The position numbers were made by a program, and so were the translations under genes. A DNA stretch of 64,000 nt from Nitrosomonas sp. (GTDB taxonomy: Bacteria; Pseudomonadota; Gammaproteobacteria; Burkholderiales; Nitrosomonadaceae): positions 1,984,001 to 2,048,000 of the forward strand of contig JADJBK010000006.1 of NCBI GenBank assembly GCA_016703745.1, given 5' to 3'. Positions within the stretch are counted from its first letter, which is position 1. The number at the start of each line of letters is the position of its first letter. Below, piece by piece: positions 63,370-64,000 of the stretch. A model generated the notes under the pieces. The model saw nothing but the letters and a program-made list of their open reading frames with translations. It made no database searches and was not told the DNA's origin.

Positions 63370-63825
63370 ATGTTCAATCGCAAGCAGATACTGTTACTGT
63401 TGATAATGCTCTGGCTCCCGGTGGAGGGAACCATGGCTGCGGTTATTTCATTATGCGCAAATCTGAGGGCGCTGGAATCAGCAGAACGATTGCTCAAGCA
63501 GGGTATAACGGTTTCGGTCAATAACCAGTACTCTTTATTAAAATGTGGCCAGGATGGATCTTCCTCCGGGAGAGCTGATCTGACTACAGATGTCGATGTA
63601 ATGCTGCACGTTCAGGATAGCCACAATCCACCGCAGCACACTGCAATCAATGACGAATCGTCAAATTTTCAATGCAATGACCTGCTTTGCAAAATCAGCT
63701 ACGTGGCACTGGTATTCAGCAGTGTTGTTTCCGTATCGCAAAACGATCAGGCCAATATTGTATTCCCGGCTACAGAATTTACCTCACACGTTCCTAAGCA
63801 GTCATACCGCCCGCCAATAGTCTGA
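63370..63825 (+). CDS. Small secreted protein of unknown function
   Basis: From ATG 63370 a signal peptide (MFNRKQILLLLIMLWLPVEG then TMAA) leads to a mature protein of about 127 residues with four cysteines, in SLCANLRALES, LLKCGQDGSS, FQCNDLLCKIS. The frame is open to 63178, but the upstream part overlaps the desaturase gene and is not convincing. A second hydrophobic patch (YVALVFSSVVSVS) occurs near the end. I do not recognise a family. A periplasmic or outer-envelope role is inferred from the signal peptide. Confidence 0.55.
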   Translation: MFNRKQILLLLIMLWLPVEGTMAAVISLCANLRALESAERLLKQGITVSVNNQYSLLKCGQDGSSSGRADLTTDVDVMLHVQDSHNPPQHTAINDESSNFQCNDLLCKISYVALVFSSVVSVSQNDQANIVFPATEFTSHVPKQSYRPPIV

Positions 63826-63990
63826 CAATTTTTGGCCGGATATTCAATTCAGCCCCGGTTTGCCGGATGAGATGAATGCCTGCTGTTAAACCGGATGCCC
63901 AGTTTCCTGGCGTTTAACCTTTGGATCGCGCTTCGTTTTATCCCGATAATACGCAAAATATCATTCCGTATATTTTCTTCGGAGGTCGCT

Positions 63991-64000
63991 GTGTTCGTAT
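63991..64000 (+). CDS. Possible start of a gene cut by the window end
   Basis: GGAGG (63981-63985) stands five bases before GTG 63991, a typical ribosome site and start, at the very end of the window. The three codons visible say nothing about the product. Confidence 0.3.

Noticed and set aside
1..64000. CRISPR arrays, tRNA and rRNA genes, phage integration sites
   Set aside because: Reading through the gaps I found no regularly spaced repeats, no cloverleaf with CCA end and no rRNA signature; a scan with dedicated tools would settle it.

Overview
The window reads as chromosome from a betaproteobacterium, most likely an ammonia oxidiser of the Nitrosomonas group. That placement is inferred from recognised gene families and neighbourhoods: a beta/gamma-type division and cell-wall cluster, Porin_4-type porin, DUF3108 beside purN, UbiK, HemP with a DUF2325 protein, FecI/FecR/TonB-receptor plus PepSY iron loci, and many decaying repeats. 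No search was run. I saw no rRNA, tRNA or CRISPR array. Coding density is high outside a few repeat-bearing gaps.

Positions 1-3500 are the edge of a surface-polysaccharide locus: the tail of a glycosyltransferase, a broken glycosyltransferase start, a methyltransferase-acyltransferase fusion and a Wzt-like ABC ATPase with no permease beside it. Positions 3490-4340 hold a short inverted-repeat element and the remains of a PepSY gene. Positions 4340-10115 encode a tripartite RND efflux pump. Positions 10209-15825 are a FecI-FecR-TonB receptor-PepSY iron locus whose receptor is interrupted by an in-frame amber codon. Next come an IS701-type transposase remnant, a second copy of the short repeat, yebC-ruvCAB (ruvC apparently starts at ATT), a shared terminator and a porin.

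Positions 21046-24459 hold recQ and hslR. A complete IS5-family element has separated hslR from its ancestral first codons. Positions 24527-28567 form a sulfide/persulfide module: a thiol-sensing ArsR repressor, a sulfide:quinone oxidoreductase with an added phosphatase-like domain, a TauE/SafE exporter and a divergent persulfide-dioxygenase-type hydrolase, with an AT-rich palindrome between the divergent genes. A run of four strong hairpins followed by an excellent Shine-Dalgarno site and a tiny ORF lies at 28634-28916, before mnmA and alkA.

Positions 30689-48659 are a complete dcw cluster (mraZ, rsmH, ftsL, ftsI, murE, murF, mraY, murD, ftsW, murG, murC, murB, ddl, ftsQ, ftsA, ftsZ), tightly packed with many 4-base stop/start overlaps. 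It makes the lipid II precursor, flips and polymerises septal wall, and assembles the Z ring.

The last part has an unrecognised small gene, rsmB, a DUF3108 protein, purN, purM, an AI-2E-type permease, rhlE, rof, the murU-amgK peptidoglycan-recycling pair, a Fur-controlled hemP with a DUF2325 gene, ubiK, the ComM-type ATPase, a class 3 lipase, a fatty-acid desaturase and a small secreted protein of unknown function.
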